This document shows, piece by piece, positions 14,818 through 15,875 of a DNA stretch of 15,875 bases. This stretch comes from an uncultured Rickettsiales bacterium (GTDB lineage Bacteria > Pseudomonadota > Alphaproteobacteria > UBA8366), in assembly GCA_913046825.1 (NCBI GenBank), contig CAJWTF010000086.1, positions 1 through 15,875 on the forward strand, written 5' to 3'. A program made the translations under genes and the position numbers. The notes beneath the pieces are model-generated. The model searched no databases. It had not been told where the DNA came from and saw only the letters and a program-made list of their open reading frames with translations. Positions within the stretch are counted from its first letter, which is position 1. Each line of letters starts with the position of its first letter.

Positions 14818-15396
14818 CCGCACGCTTCGCCGACGCGCTGTCTTGTGCGCAGGATTGGCATCGCGCACAGATGCGCAAAGGCCGCTCCACTCCGTATATC
14901 GCGCACTTGCTCTCTGTTGTGGCGCTCGTTTTCGAAGCCGGCGGCACTGAGGATGAGGCGATTGCCGCTTTATTGCATGACGCCATCGAGGATCAAGGAG
15001 GATCGATCGTAGGCGAAACTATCTCGACGAAGTCCGGCCCCAACGTATTGGCGATCGTGCGTGAGTGTTCCGATTGGAATCGGTGATGGAGCCAAGCCTT
15101 CGTGGCAGCAACGCAAGGAGAGCTTTGTTGCATCTATCGCCTAGATTTCAGCATCTGGTCGGCTCGTCGCGGCGGCCAATAAATTGCATAATGCCCGTGA
15201 TTTGCGGGAGGATTACCGCGTGTTAGGCGACGGTCTCTGGCACAGATTCAATGGCGGTAGAACAGGTACGTTATGGTATTATCGGGCAGTGGCGGATGCA
15301 CTGGAGCAGGTGTCGGCACCGAAACGAATCGTGGAAGAATTGCAGCGGGTTGTCACGGATCTCGAAGTGCTGGCGGCTGCGGGACATAAGTCATGA
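14811..15396 (+). pseudogene. Broken HD-domain phosphohydrolase (RelA/SpoT hydrolase-like)
   Basis: The start overlaps the chaC stop by seven bases. The first part reads MLTARFADALSCAQDWHRAQ, then YIAHLLSVVALVFEAGGTED and IAALLHDAIEDQGG with the metal-binding His56-Asp57, as in stand-alone HD hydrolases related to (p)ppGpp hydrolases. After VRECSDWNR the frame ends at TGA 15084-15086. A different frame carries the continuation: GDGAKPSWQQRKESFVASIA, a second stop (TAG, probably CAG before), then ISASGRLVAAANKLHNARDL, YRVLGDGLWHRFNGGRTGTL and WYYRAVADALEQV, ending at 15396. So at least one frameshift and one nonsense codon split the protein inside the HD domain, before the conserved KLHNAR segment. 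An active product is unlikely. The substrate in relatives is not certain. Confidence 0.86.
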
Positions 15397-15428
15397 AGCG
15401 GCAAGGTGCAAACTACTGGAAGGTTGGT

Positions 15429-15875
15429 GGCGCGCGCCGTGAAAGGTTCGGAGATGAGGCGGGGGCCAGATTGATGGAGCCGAGAAGGCACGCTCCATAA
15501 GGCGGCAAGGGTTTTTCGCCGCATTGATGCTATCGATGAAGATCACGCCGGGCTCGGGAGTGTCGAATGTCGGACGCATAATTCTGTCCCAAAGGCCGCG
15601 GGCGCGGATCGATTTGTGGACCGTCCCGTCTATGCGCAAATTCCATAAGTCGTCTCGGGGCACCGCTGTCATAAAGACATCGGTCACGAGAACCGAGAGA
15701 TTGGACATGCGCAGCTTAGTAGGGTCTTGTTTGACGCCGATGAAGGCCTCGATATCCGGATGGTCGCATCTCAACGTGCCCATCATCGCGCCGCGGCTCG
15801 ATCTGGCGCTCATGATGGTCCGGCACATAGCATCCCAAACATCCATGAAGCTGAGTGGTGCCGGTGCGTCGGACC
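15429..15875 (-). pseudogene. nrdJ: Remnant of adenosylcobalamin-dependent ribonucleotide reductase (class II)
   Basis: The minus-strand reading enters from the right edge: SDAPAPLSFMDVWDAMCRTI, RRGAMM-like SSRGAMMGTLRCDHPDIEAF, LRMSNLSVLVTDVFM and EPGVIFIDSIN. These are signature strings of the class II reductase, which makes deoxyribonucleotides using vitamin B12. At about 15520 the text jumps from IDSIN straight to CGEKPLPPYGACLLGSINLA in another frame; intact enzymes have roughly 15 residues between, ending in ATNPCGE. A second shift near 15455 is followed by RLISEPFTARA and then homology ends at about 15429, so most of the C-terminal half, including the later catalytic residues, has been deleted. 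The N-terminal part lies outside the window. With the lesions seen the product cannot be a working reductase. Confidence 0.86.

Overview
The window looks like a chromosomal segment of an alphaproteobacterium, probably of the Rhodospirillales type. The evidence is moderate-to-high GC, the gene set (chorismate mutase–hisC–tyrA followed by a DUF2125 protein, a ChaC-type gamma-glutamylcyclotransferase and short zinc-ribbon proteins typical of this class), and protein signatures. No organism name can be read from the sequence. The striking property is a sharp contrast between an intact metabolic core (about 3.66-14.8 kb) and two flanks full of decayed genes (0.13-3.66 kb and 14.8-15.9 kb).

Left flank: the first 17 codons of a CaiB/BaiF-type CoA-transferase (minus strand, running off the window), a wrecked TPR/SPINDLY-type O-GlcNAc transferase that has lost most of its catalytic domain, an intact 57-residue zinc-ribbon protein with its own promoter, a wrecked NAD-dependent sugar-nucleotide epimerase of the CDP-paratose epimerase type, and a UDP-glucuronate decarboxylase broken by a stop at codon 2 and by later lesions. 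Three of these four are enzymes of sugar-nucleotide or glycosyl metabolism, so I read the flank as the ruin of a surface-glycan or glycosylation locus.

Centre: a minus-strand unit of 3-hydroxyacyl-CoA dehydrogenase, a 58-residue CPWCG zinc-ribbon protein and a secreted SNase-like protein with altered catalytic residues. The zinc-ribbon start codon sits in the loop of a strong hairpin. Divergent from it is a secreted TPR protein, followed by a three-gene GldA/GldF/GldG-like ABC exporter operon. Next comes a tightly coupled operon for the tyrosine/phenylalanine branch: chorismate mutase makes prephenate, TyrA oxidises prephenate or arogenate, and HisC can supply the aromatic transamination. A membrane-anchored DUF2125 gene converges on tyrA with a 41-bp overlap of coding ends, and chaC is divergent from DUF2125.

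Right flank: immediately behind chaC lies a broken HD-domain (RelA/SpoT-like hydrolase) gene, then the remnant of a B12-dependent ribonucleotide reductase (nrdJ) that runs out of the window. The lesions are nonsense codons, single-base shifts and real deletions of dozens to hundreds of codons, so sequencing error alone is an unlikely explanation. The pattern suggests a genome in ongoing reduction (inference). No tRNA, rRNA, CRISPR array or insertion sequence was recognised.
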